A DNA stretch of 64,000 nucleotides from Bacteroidota bacterium. Lineage in GTDB: Bacteria; Bacteroidota; Bacteroidia; Chitinophagales; Chitinophagaceae. Numbering within the stretch: the stretch's first letter is position 1; the number at the start of each line of letters is the position of its first letter. A program made the translations under genes and the position numbers. The DNA lies in NCBI GenBank assembly GCA_947487525.1, contig CANKWR010000006.1, forward strand, positions 1-64,000, written 5' to 3'. The notes under the pieces are model-generated. The model had not been told where the DNA came from and made no database searches. It saw only the letters and a program-made list of their open reading frames with translations. This document shows, one piece after another, positions 1-7,878 of the stretch.

Positions 1-1553
1 TGACCAAAGTGGGTGGTGAGTGCCCCAGTTGGGAGGCAAATGGCATAGTAATACACTGGAGCTTAGGTGCAGCACATTTTACCTATGATGTTGATAAGAG
101 TTATGCCTTTGATGATAGTGTAGCTATGGCAAAAAAAGTGGAAGACTTAGCCAAGGATTTGGCTAAAAATGATACTACTAAAAAGGACTCCACCAACAAA
201 GACAACCTAGCAAAAAAAGTAGACAAAAAAGAAAGCCCCAAGTTTAAAGCAAGCGAACAATGGGTAAATGTATATTATGATAAAGACATTCCAACGGGTT
301 CAGTCCTGCTTAAAAATGCCAAAATCATCACCATGAATGGGGATGAAGTGATTGAAGGAGGGGATGTGTACATTGTAAACAACCGTATAAAAGGAATCGG
401 AAAATCAGGCACCCTAAAAACCGATGCAAACACTTCGGTGGTAGATGTTTCAGGTAAAACCATTATTCCTGGTTTTGTTGATACCCACGCACACATGTGG
501 CCTAGTTGGGGCATCCATAAAAATCAAGCATGGGTGTATGCAGCCAACTTGGCTTATGGCGTTACGACTACGCGTGACCCACAAACAGCCACTACCGATG
601 TACTTACCTATAGCGATATGGTAGAAGCAGGTTCCATGGTGGGGCCAAGAATTTATTCCACCGGTCCTGGTGTTGGCTACTGGTCCTATAATTTGAAGGA
701 TTCAGCTCAAGCAGAATCGGTATTGTCTCAGTATTCTAAATATTTTAATACCAAGTACATTAAAATGTATTTAGTAGGGAATAGAAAACAAAGACAATGG
801 GTCATTCAGGCAGCCAAAAATCAACAACTCATGCCAACCACGGAAGGTGGGCTTGATTTTAAATTGAATATGACTAATTTATTAGACGGCTATCCTGGTC
901 ATGAACATTCCATTCCAATTTATCCTTTGTACAATGATGTGATTAATACCATTGCAAAATCAAAAATGACGGTTACACCTACCTTGTTGGTTTCTTATGG
1001 TGGACCATGGGCTGAAAACTATTTTTATGAAACAGCCAATCCCTATAGTGATCAAAAAATGCAATTCTTTACTCCTTATGAAGAGCTTGCTTCTAAATCA
1101 CGTAGACGTGCTACCTGGTTTTTACCTGAAGAGCATGTGTTTCAAAAACATGCGCTTAGTATGAAAAACCTAGTGGAAGCAGGTGGATTAGCGGGTATTG
1201 GTAGCCATGGTCAATTACAAGGTTTAGGCTATCATTGGGAGCTTTGGTCTATGCAAAGCGGGGGTATGCGCAACCATGATGCACTAAAAGCAGCTACCAT
1301 CTTTGGTGCTGCTGGACTTGGCCTGGACAAGGATTTGGGTAGTATTGAAACCGGTAAGCTAGCCGACTTAATCATTTTAAACAAGGATCCATTAACGGAT
1401 ATTCACAATACCAACTCCATTCAATTGGTAATGAAAAACGGTCGTTTATACAATGGCGACAATTTAAATGAAACAGTGACTGGTAAAAAAGTATTGGACC
1501 GATCAGAATGGTTGGATAGTAAGCCGGTAAAAAATACCAATGTAAAAGATTAA
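1..1553 (+). CDS. Amidohydrolase-family protein, 5' end cut by window
   Basis: This is the C-terminal part of a metal-dependent amidohydrolase. The reading frame is open to base 3 (codons ACC AAA GTG GGT), so the gene begins outside the window and the GTG at 9 is not a start. The first ~35 residues (GGECPSWEANG onward) resemble the last blade of a TolB/PD40 beta-propeller, which in this family precedes the amidohydrolase domain. A Lys/Asp-rich linker follows (residues ~40-80). The TIM-barrel then shows the metal-binding pair VDTHAHMW, GHEHS, IGSHGQLQGLG and the C-terminal KLADLIILNKDPL strand that closes the small beta-sandwich. It is probably periplasmic or secreted and acts on cyclic amides or peptides, but the substrate cannot be read. 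A hairpin terminator follows. Confidence 0.85.
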   Translation, partial: TKVGGECPSWEANGIVIHWSLGAAHFTYDVDKSYAFDDSVAMAKKVEDLAKDLAKNDTTKKDSTNKDNLAKKVDKKESPKFKASEQWVNVYYDKDIPTGSVLLKNAKIITMNGDEVIEGGDVYIVNNRIKGIGKSGTLKTDANTSVVDVSGKTIIPGFVDTHAHMWPSWGIHKNQAWVYAANLAYGVTTTRDPQTATTDVLTYSDMVEAGSMVGPRIYSTGPGVGYWSYNLKDSAQAESVLSQYSKYFNTKYIKMYLVGNRKQRQWVIQAAKNQQLMPTTEGGLDFKLNMTNLLDGYPGHEHSIPIYPLYNDVINTIAKSKMTVTPTLLVSYGGPWAENYFYETANPYSDQKMQFFTPYEELASKSRRRATWFLPEEHVFQKHALSMKNLVEAGGLAGIGSHGQLQGLGYHWELWSMQSGGMRNHDALKAATIFGAAGLGLDKDLGSIETGKLADLIILNKDPLTDIHNTNSIQLVMKNGRLYNGDNLNETVTGKKVLDRSEWLDSKPVKNTNVKD

Positions 1554-1601
1554 AATTTACATCCTTCAAAGTAATTGCTCCATTCACTGGGCACGCTTTA
1601 T

Positions 1602-1634
1602 AAAAAAGCACAGTCATTATGATTGTGCTTTTTT
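1602..1634 (+). terminator. Rho-independent terminator
   Basis: A 13-14 bp stem (left arm 1602-1615, right arm 1621-1634, loop ATTAT) with one G-T wobble, A-run on the left arm and T-run on the right arm. It lies between the amidohydrolase stop and the acylase start and fits as the amidohydrolase terminator. The A/T symmetry means it could also work in the other direction. Confidence 0.8.
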
Positions 1635-1673
1635 ATTTTCCCTAACTTTAAGAACTCATCTCAAATTGTTTGT

Positions 1674-3995
1674 ATGAAATACATAATTCGTTTTTTTGCA
1701 TTTTGGTTGTTCATTACCACTACCCATGTGAGCCAAGCTCAAATTAATTTTAAACCAAAAAGTAAAAGCGACATTATTGCAAAGGAGCAGCAAAGATGGA
1801 AGCAACATGTTGCTCAAACTACCATTATTAGAGACGAGTGGGGCATACCGCATATTTACGGAAAAACAGATGCAGACGCAGTGTTTGGATTAATGTATGC
1901 TCAATGTGAAGAGAACTTTCCTCAAATTGAAAAAAATTATTTAGAAATGCTCGGCCGATTGCAAGAGCTTAAAGAAAATGATATTTCTCTATCAAAAAAT
2001 GAAGAGAAAATTTATGCCGATTTAATGATGAAACTAATACAAGACAGTGTAGATGCAATCAATGACTACAATAACAGTCCAGTATGGTTTCAGCAATTAT
2101 TACAGGCGCACGCCGATGGCATCAATTATTATTTATCGAAACATCCCAATGTACACCCCGAAGTAATCACCCAATTTAAACCATGGTATCATTTAATGTG
2201 GACGGATGGCAGTGTTTCCCCAACAAGAACAGGAGGAATAGAGGAAGCGGATGTTGCTTCGTTTTACGGACAGACCAAGGGAGCGGCAGCGAAAAATAAC
2301 ATCAGCCTATTGGCTCGTTTTGATATGGAAGAAAAAACATTAAAGGGCTCAAATGGTTTTGCCATTGCACCCATGCATAGCAAATCAGGCAATGCCATGT
2401 TGTTTATTAACCCACATGTCCCTTTTTATTTTAGATCAGAAATGCATATGGTAAGTGAAGAAGGATTAAACGTATATGGAGCAGTTACTTGGGGGCAGAT
2501 GTTTATATACCAGGGATTTAACGAAAATTGCGGGTGGATGCATACCAGCAGCTATGCTGATGTGGCCGATGTTTATGAAGAAAAAATAGCAAAAACCAAT
2601 GATGGTTTCAATTATGAGTACGATCAAAAGCAATTACCCATTGGTACACGCGATATTGAAATTAAATATTATGATCAAGGCGTTTTGAAATCAAAAATGT
2701 TTACTACATATAAAACACATCATGGACCCATCATGGGGAGCAAGGGGGATAAATGGTTAAGTTTACATGAAAACAATCGTTCCTTAAACGCTTTACTTGA
2801 ATGTTGGAATAGGACAAAATCAAAAAACATTGCAGAGTACACCACTGCTTTAAATTTACTTGCCAACAATAGCAACAATACCGTGTATGCCGACGCTCAA
2901 GGAAATATTGGTTATTGGCATGGCAATTACATGCCTAAAAGAAATGATCCAAGCTTTGATTATACCAGGCCGGTGGATGGAAGTATTAAAGGCACGGATT
3001 GGACTGGTGTGCATGCTTTAAATGAAATTGTTCAAAGTATCAATCCAGTCAATGGATGGTTGCAAAACTGCAATGCCACTCCATTTACAGTGGCAGGAAA
3101 AAATAGTCCGAAGCAGGAAAATTATCCAAGCTATATGGCACCAGATGGTGAAAATCCAAGAGGATTGAATGCAGTTCGTTTATTAGAAGGTATTGACAAA
3201 ATTAATTTAGATGAACTCATTCAATTAGGTTACAATAAACATTTAACTGCATTTGATATTGTACTTCCAACTTTTATTGCAGATGCAAGAAAAATACAAA
3301 AGGATTCGAGCAATGTAATCGGTGGTGAAAATTTAATGACCCCCGCTTTAGAAAAAGCAATTGGCTATTTAGAAAAATGGAATCATGATGCGGACACCAA
3401 TTCAATTGCACAAACCATTGCCATTATGTGGATGACCGAAATCAATAATCCTGCGGGTCCTTTTCCATTTAAACCAAGCACAGAGGAGGAGGGTACTAAA
3501 ATTGCAGAAAGATATACGTCGATCAATAAGTATCCAATCAATTTCAAATTAACCTGTTTACAAAAGGTGTTAACGAATTTAGAAACTAAATATGGTCAAT
3601 GGGAAATTCCTTGGGGTACGATCAATAGATACCAAAGAGTCAATCCAGGGGACTATTTTAATGACAAAGCCAATAGTATTGCAGTGGCACAAACCTCCAG
3701 TAAATTTGGACAATTACCCGCATTTGAAAGTAAAATCATGTCAGGTCCAAATAAAACAAGCACCTTAAAAAGATACGGCTACTCTGGAAATAGTTTTGTC
3801 GCCGCAGTTAGCTTTGGCAAAAAGGTAACCGCTAAAACCATTATCACAGGTGGCCAAAGCAGATGGGCAAATAACCAACATTTTACCAATCAGGCTCAAA
3901 TGTATGTTGACGGGAAATTTAAATCCATTCACTTTTACAAAGAGGATGTTTTAGCACATAAAGTAACATCATACAAACCTGGATTCGAAAGGTAG
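1674..3995 (+). CDS. Penicillin acylase family protein (Ntn hydrolase)
   Basis: Penicillin/acyl-homoserine-lactone acylase superfamily: hydrolyses an amide bond after autocatalytic cleavage into alpha and beta chains, usually in the periplasm. I chose ATG 1674 (773 aa) because it opens a signal peptide (FFAFWLFITTTHVSQAQ) and the upstream extension to 1623 lies in the terminator T-run. The alpha-chain start motif IIRDEWGIPHIYGKT is at residues ~51-65. The likely beta-chain nucleophile is Ser226 in GSNGFAIAP. GFNENCGWMHTSS and NNSNNTVYADAQGNIGYWHG are typical beta-chain segments. TAACTTTA at 1643-1650 resembles a -7 box. The last 61 bases overlap the convergent regulator gene. Substrate unknown; beta-lactam, AHL or peptide amides are all possible. 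Confidence 0.88.
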   Translation: MKYIIRFFAFWLFITTTHVSQAQINFKPKSKSDIIAKEQQRWKQHVAQTTIIRDEWGIPHIYGKTDADAVFGLMYAQCEENFPQIEKNYLEMLGRLQELKENDISLSKNEEKIYADLMMKLIQDSVDAINDYNNSPVWFQQLLQAHADGINYYLSKHPNVHPEVITQFKPWYHLMWTDGSVSPTRTGGIEEADVASFYGQTKGAAAKNNISLLARFDMEEKTLKGSNGFAIAPMHSKSGNAMLFINPHVPFYFRSEMHMVSEEGLNVYGAVTWGQMFIYQGFNENCGWMHTSSYADVADVYEEKIAKTNDGFNYEYDQKQLPIGTRDIEIKYYDQGVLKSKMFTTYKTHHGPIMGSKGDKWLSLHENNRSLNALLECWNRTKSKNIAEYTTALNLLANNSNNTVYADAQGNIGYWHGNYMPKRNDPSFDYTRPVDGSIKGTDWTGVHALNEIVQSINPVNGWLQNCNATPFTVAGKNSPKQENYPSYMAPDGENPRGLNAVRLLEGIDKINLDELIQLGYNKHLTAFDIVLPTFIADARKIQKDSSNVIGGENLMTPALEKAIGYLEKWNHDADTNSIAQTIAIMWMTEINNPAGPFPFKPSTEEEGTKIAERYTSINKYPINFKLTCLQKVLTNLETKYGQWEIPWGTINRYQRVNPGDYFNDKANSIAVAQTSSKFGQLPAFESKIMSGPNKTSTLKRYGYSGNSFVAAVSFGKKVTAKTIITGGQSRWANNQHFTNQAQMYVDGKFKSIHFYKEDVLAHKVTSYKPGFER

Positions 3996-4639
3996 TTTTC
4001 ATATAATTTTGAAATGCATGCAATTTTAACAAGCCCTGCTGCATTTTTAACATCAAATAATTGCATCATTTTGGTACGGTGTCCCTCTACTGTTCTTTTA
4101 CTATGCCCCAATTCAAAGGCAATTAATTTACTAGGGGCTTCTTGACAAATCCTGATTAATATGTATTTATCATACGTTGATAATTGATATACTTTGTCTA
4201 CGATTTGTAAACGGTCCATGTTATTGGCAAGTGCCTCCACCTTAATGGCAATATCATTGCTGAAAAAAACTTTCTCTTTTCTTGCCATTTCTATTCCTTT
4301 TAGCCACTCTTCTTTACTTACATTTCGAGAAACGATTACCGAAAAACCATTGTCAATGAGTTGGAAAAGTAAAAAATCATCAAACTCATTCAACACAACC
4401 ATAATAGGTATTTTATTTTTTAATAAATCCACCCAGCTTTTGTCTTTGACCTGAAAGCCATTGAACATTGCACTTTCAATGACCAAAATCCTAGGCATAT
4501 CATTGACCATGATGTCACTCAATAAACTTAACTTATCAATAATGAGCGCGGACCAACTTTCAGCATGTTTGTTAATTAACATGGCACTGCCCAAGGCATA
4601 CACTGGTTGTTGATCACAAATAATTACTTGACTGGTCAT
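3935..4639 (-). CDS. LuxR/NarL-type regulator with degenerate receiver domain
   Basis: A 234-aa response-regulator-like transcription factor. The C-terminal part (residues ~150-215) is a LuxR-type helix-turn-helix: LIAFELGHSKRTVEGHRTKM matches the recognition helix pattern (x-ERTVKxH). The N-terminal ~120 residues have receiver topology, but the expected phospho-acceptor strand reads RILVIESAMF, with Glu55 where Asp is usual, and the conserved Lys strand reads VIVSRNVSKEE with Arg. So the receiver is probably not phosphorylated by the standard route. The ATG at 4639 is well placed. The gene is divergent from the ATP-grasp pair and could regulate it. Its 3' end overlaps the acylase gene convergently; the last ~20 residues are encoded inside that overlap. 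Confidence 0.82.
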   Translation of the reverse strand: MTSQVIICDQQPVYALGSAMLINKHAESWSALIIDKLSLLSDIMVNDMPRILVIESAMFNGFQVKDKSWVDLLKNKIPIMVVLNEFDDFLLFQLIDNGFSVIVSRNVSKEEWLKGIEMARKEKVFFSNDIAIKVEALANNMDRLQIVDKVYQLSTYDKYILIRICQEAPSKLIAFELGHSKRTVEGHRTKMMQLFDVKNAAGLVKIACISKLYENYLSNPGLYDVTLCAKTSSL

Positions 4640-4872
4640 AAAGGAATTTTAATGAATTAAAACAAAGCAATAATTTGTAATAAATTGATATACAGTACAC
4701 TATACTGTTTGAATGGCAAATTGGTACATTGCAATTGCCCCTATCTACTTTGTCCTAAATAGGGTTGATAGCAACTATTTGCATAGCACTACCATCCTAC
4801 CTAAATAATGTGCTAAATAAATGGTGATTGTAATATCTTTTTATAACTTCAGACTATCTATTACTAACCCCT
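4640..4872. promoter_or_regulatory. Divergent intergenic region with inverted repeat
   Basis: The 233 bases between the regulator and the ATP-grasp genes hold no ORF I believe. They contain an inverted repeat at 4692-4708 (ACAGTA, 5-base spacer, TACTGT), a second with arms CCCTAT/ATAGGG around 4740-4770, and a near-consensus -7 box TATCTTTT at 4834-4841 for rightward transcription. The repeats are candidate operator sites for the divergent LuxR-type regulator; this is inference. Confidence 0.4.
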
Positions 4873-6003
4873 TTGACGAAAGCGTTGACAGCACTACGAA
4901 ATTTATTTTACCCCTTTGTCCCTGTTGGACATTTAAAAGTGTGGGTACTGGCACCAGCACTAAATAATCCGGATCCAAATTTGGCTTACTACTACGACTT
5001 TAGTCAAAGTATTGAAGAGTATACTCAAGTATTTTCTGAAATTGATATTCCTTGGAAATGGCAGCCCGTAACTTTAAACAATTACCAACAGATTGTTCAT
5101 GAAATTGATAGTGAGCAAAAAAAGGGGAAGTTTTTTCCTGTAGTACTCAACCTATGTGATGGAGATGAAATAAACGGCGCGCCTGGAATTTCTGTAATAG
5201 AAGCACTCAATAAAAAAAATATAGTGTACACCGGTGCGGATGCTTTTTTTTATGACATTACTACTTCTAAAATTCCAATGAAGCAAGCATTTGATAATGC
5301 TAAAATTAGTACGCCTAATTGGGAAGCGATCATGACGGAACAAATTAATCCCAAAGCATTATTAACCAATTTAGGTGCTCCAATTATTGTAAAGCCAGCC
5401 GTATCAGGTGGCAGCTTAGGCGTGGGTGTGAAAAATGTAGTAGAAACTGAGGAAACATTAATGACACAAGTACAAAAAATGTTTGAAGGCTATAGAGGAT
5501 GGGATCTAGCAGGGCAAGGGATTATAGCCGAATCCTTTATTGATGGGCCCGAATATACCATCATGATTGTGGGCAGTCATCATCAACCCGAAACAGCTAA
5601 AATATTTCCGCCCGTAGAACGCGTTTTTCATTCCTCCTTACCTGCAAAAGAAAAATTCTTGTCCTTTGATCGACTATGGGAAATTTATGAAGAAGAGTCC
5701 CCGATGCCCCAGGAGGAAAATTTTTATGAATATGCCATGCATCCAAATGAGCAACAAATAGAACTTCAAAAAATAGCATGGGATGCGTATGTTGCAGTAA
5801 AAGGAACGGGCTACACCAGAGTGGATGTAAGGGTAGATGCGCAAACAGGGACACCCTATGTGTTAGAAGTAAATGCACAGTGTGGCATTAGTAAGGATGA
5901 GAACTTTACTTCGATCGGCGCTATTTTGAGATACGCCAACCAAAGCTTTACTCAATTGGTCATCTACATTATTAATGATGCATTTGCTCGAAGAAGAAAA
6001 TAA
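4873..6003 (+). CDS. D-Ala-D-Ala ligase-like ATP-grasp enzyme
   Basis: A 376-aa ATP-grasp ligase resembling D-alanine-D-alanine ligase, which joins a carboxylate to an amine using ATP through an acyl phosphate. Visible elements: IIVKPAVSGGSLGV (ATP lysine Lys174 and the Gly-rich loop), ESFIDGPEYTIMI (~220-232), GYTRVDVRVD (~313-322) and LEVNAQCGIS (Mg-binding Glu332/Asn334). There is no ATG near the N terminus, so TTG 4873 (or TTG 4885) is the likely start. It differs from housekeeping Ddl in the Glu/Met-rich insert at ~250-290, so I infer a specialised ligase rather than the cell-wall enzyme. An 8-base gap separates it from the downstream ATP-grasp-SET gene, so they are probably cotranscribed and act in one pathway. 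Confidence 0.85.
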   Translation: MTKALTALRNLFYPFVPVGHLKVWVLAPALNNPDPNLAYYYDFSQSIEEYTQVFSEIDIPWKWQPVTLNNYQQIVHEIDSEQKKGKFFPVVLNLCDGDEINGAPGISVIEALNKKNIVYTGADAFFYDITTSKIPMKQAFDNAKISTPNWEAIMTEQINPKALLTNLGAPIIVKPAVSGGSLGVGVKNVVETEETLMTQVQKMFEGYRGWDLAGQGIIAESFIDGPEYTIMIVGSHHQPETAKIFPPVERVFHSSLPAKEKFLSFDRLWEIYEEESPMPQEENFYEYAMHPNEQQIELQKIAWDAYVAVKGTGYTRVDVRVDAQTGTPYVLEVNAQCGISKDENFTSIGAILRYANQSFTQLVIYIINDAFARRRK

Positions 6004-6011
6004 ATACCATT

Positions 6012-7451
6012 ATGCACCCCCTGCCCATCCTTGGAAATGCTGCCACTTTTAAAAATTTAAAAGTATGCGTACTGCAACCCGACTACTCAACTTCGGGAGT
6101 AGATTATCAGTATTATGATCCTAAAAGGGATTTGAGTGTCATTATGCCCGAAGCGCATATTGATCATGTTTTTTTAAATAAGCTTACCACTTACCAACAA
6201 CTAAAAAAATTAAAAGAAAACAACTATGACATTTATATTAACCTTTGCGAAGGATATTTAGAATGGAAAGTACCCTCTATTGACGTAATTACAAGTTTAG
6301 ATTTATTAGAGCTTCCTTATACAGGACCCAGCGCAAACTTATACGACCCTGCTAAAACAATCATGAAATACCTTGCATTTTGCGAGGACGTTAAAACACC
6401 AGCACATATCCTTATTGAAAGTAAAGATGCATTAAATCAATTACCCGGAAATTTAGTATTCCCGCTATTTGTAAAGCCCGCAAAAGCGGGGGATAGTTTG
6501 GGCGTGGATGAAGCTAGCAAGGTAAATAACCTAACTGATTTACACTCAAAAGTAACTGCAATCCTAGAGGAGTTTGGGGCTGCCTTGGTGGAAGAATATA
6601 TTGAGGGACGAGAGTTTACGGTATTGGTTTGTGCCCATGCGGATGGAAAAACCTGTACCAGGTTTACCCCGGTTGAATATCTATTTCCTGCGGGTTTTGC
6701 ATTTAAAACCTACGCATTAAAAACTTCTGAATTACATCCAAACGCCAATGTACCAGTAACCGACAATGTGCTTGCCAAAAAGCTAGAAGACATTGCCGAA
6801 CAAATATTCATGTCCTTTAACGGAGTAGGCTATGGAAGAATGGATTTTAGAATGAATGACAAGGGAGAAATATTTTTTTTAGAAATCAATTTTACTTGTT
6901 CTGTTTTTTATGCTGCTGGCTACGAGGGATCTGCCGATTATATTTTACAACACGATGGTGCTGGCCAACGAGGTTTTCTTGAGCGTATTATCATTGAAGG
7001 CATGGCAAGATTTAATCGGAAACAAAAAAAATATATTATTAAAGGCAATGCCATTGCGGGTTATGGGATGTATGCCAAATTTGATTTGCCTAAAGGGACC
7101 CTATTGTTTAAAGGAGAAGAAAGAGCACAGCGTATTGTCACAAAAAAATACGTAGATGAAAATTGGGATGAAAGAGAAAAAAATTATTTCAGAAGATATG
7201 CTTACCCAATTGGTAACAATGTATATATTTTATGGGCCCTAGAACCTGAAGAGTGGTCTCCTCAAAATCACCACTGTGATGCCAATTGTACATACGAAGG
7301 ACTCAACGTATACACGAATAGGGCCATTAAAAAAGGAGAGGAGCTTACCTTGGATTATGCGCAATTTTTAGACGATACCATGGAGCCTTTTGAATGTAGC
7401 TGTCAATCGCTCCATTGTAGAAAATTGATAACAGGTAAAGCTAGATCGTAG
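6012..7451 (+). CDS. ATP-grasp ligase fused to a SET methyltransferase domain
   Basis: A 479-aa two-domain protein. Residues ~15-330 are a D-Ala-D-Ala ligase-like ATP-grasp domain (FVKPAKAGDSLGV ~153-165, VEEYIEGREFTVL, GYGRMDFR ~273-280, FLEINFTCS ~289-297). Residues ~340-472 are a SET domain: IKGNAIAGYGMYAKFDLPKG (AdoMet-site N-flank), NHHCDANC (419-426, matching the NHSCxPN motif), GEELTLDYA (442-450), then a post-SET CxCx4C (Cys462, Cys464, Cys469) that with Cys422 could bind zinc. SET domains transfer methyl groups from AdoMet to lysine amines. The target here is unknown: it could be a protein or the ligase product. It follows another ATP-grasp gene by 8 bases. All SET landmark residues are present, so an active enzyme is likely. 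Confidence 0.88.
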   Translation: MHPLPILGNAATFKNLKVCVLQPDYSTSGVDYQYYDPKRDLSVIMPEAHIDHVFLNKLTTYQQLKKLKENNYDIYINLCEGYLEWKVPSIDVITSLDLLELPYTGPSANLYDPAKTIMKYLAFCEDVKTPAHILIESKDALNQLPGNLVFPLFVKPAKAGDSLGVDEASKVNNLTDLHSKVTAILEEFGAALVEEYIEGREFTVLVCAHADGKTCTRFTPVEYLFPAGFAFKTYALKTSELHPNANVPVTDNVLAKKLEDIAEQIFMSFNGVGYGRMDFRMNDKGEIFFLEINFTCSVFYAAGYEGSADYILQHDGAGQRGFLERIIIEGMARFNRKQKKYIIKGNAIAGYGMYAKFDLPKGTLLFKGEERAQRIVTKKYVDENWDEREKNYFRRYAYPIGNNVYILWALEPEEWSPQNHHCDANCTYEGLNVYTNRAIKKGEELTLDYAQFLDDTMEPFECSCQSLHCRKLITGKARS

Positions 7452-7458
7452 AATAGTT

Positions 7459-7800
7459 TTATAACTCTTCGATGCGCTTGGCCTTATCATCAATCACTAA
7501 ATCAAAATTGGGTTTGGTTGGACCTCCATTGGGACAGTAACCTGTAATTAAATCATTGAACTTACATCCCCACTTATTTAATTGGGATAAAGTCAACTCC
7601 TTTAAGTCCCGCTTCGAACTTTCACCCCTACCCGTCCAATAAGTGATATGCCAACCCTCCTCATATAACTTATTTATTTTAGCAATATTGTCAAAGTTAG
7701 GTTCTGCTAATTCATATACTCTTTTGTTTGTATAAAAACAGATGGTTTCATCAATGTCAATTAGTGCTTTCTTTGAACCAAACCTTATAGACTCTATCAT
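7459..7800 (-). CDS. Small HAD-superfamily hydrolase
   Basis: A 113-aa HAD-like phosphatase core. Motif I is ALIDIDETIC (DxDxT), motif II is the Thr in YWTGRG, and motif IV is LVIDDKA (DD). It lacks a cap domain. Such small HADs often occur with capsule or sugar-nucleotide genes as putative phosphatases. I use ATG 7800, not the TTG at 7830, because a perfect -7 box (TAAGTTTG on the minus strand, 7828-7835) overlaps that TTG and would start transcription just upstream of 7800. It is convergent with the ATP-grasp-SET gene, 7 bases away; a link in function is possible but not shown. Confidence 0.8.
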   Translation of the reverse strand: MIESIRFGSKKALIDIDETICFYTNKRVYELAEPNFDNIAKINKLYEEGWHITYWTGRGESSKRDLKELTLSQLNKWGCKFNDLITGYCPNGGPTKPNFDLVIDDKAKRIEEL

Positions 7801-7827
7801 TGTTATTTGATTTAGATAATTATTATG

Positions 7828-7835
7828 CAAACTTA
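7828..7835 (-). promoter_or_regulatory. -7 promoter box (TAAGTTTG) of the HAD gene
   Basis: Exact match to the Bacteroidota -7 consensus TAnnTTTG on the minus strand, about 28 bases upstream of ATG 7800. No clear -33 TTTG is seen. It decides the start codon of the HAD gene. Confidence 0.5.
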
Positions 7836-7878
7836 ACTATAATCCATAAATTACAATTCTCAATTATAAAAATACATT

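Noticed and set aside
275-514. Minus-strand 79-aa ORF over the amidohydrolase, and similar antisense ORFs across the window
   Set aside because: They lie opposite coding frames with clear motifs and have no features of their own.
6910-7155. 81-aa ORF in another frame inside the ATP-grasp-SET gene
   Set aside because: It lies within a confidently coding frame with SET motifs and has no family match or start signal of its own.
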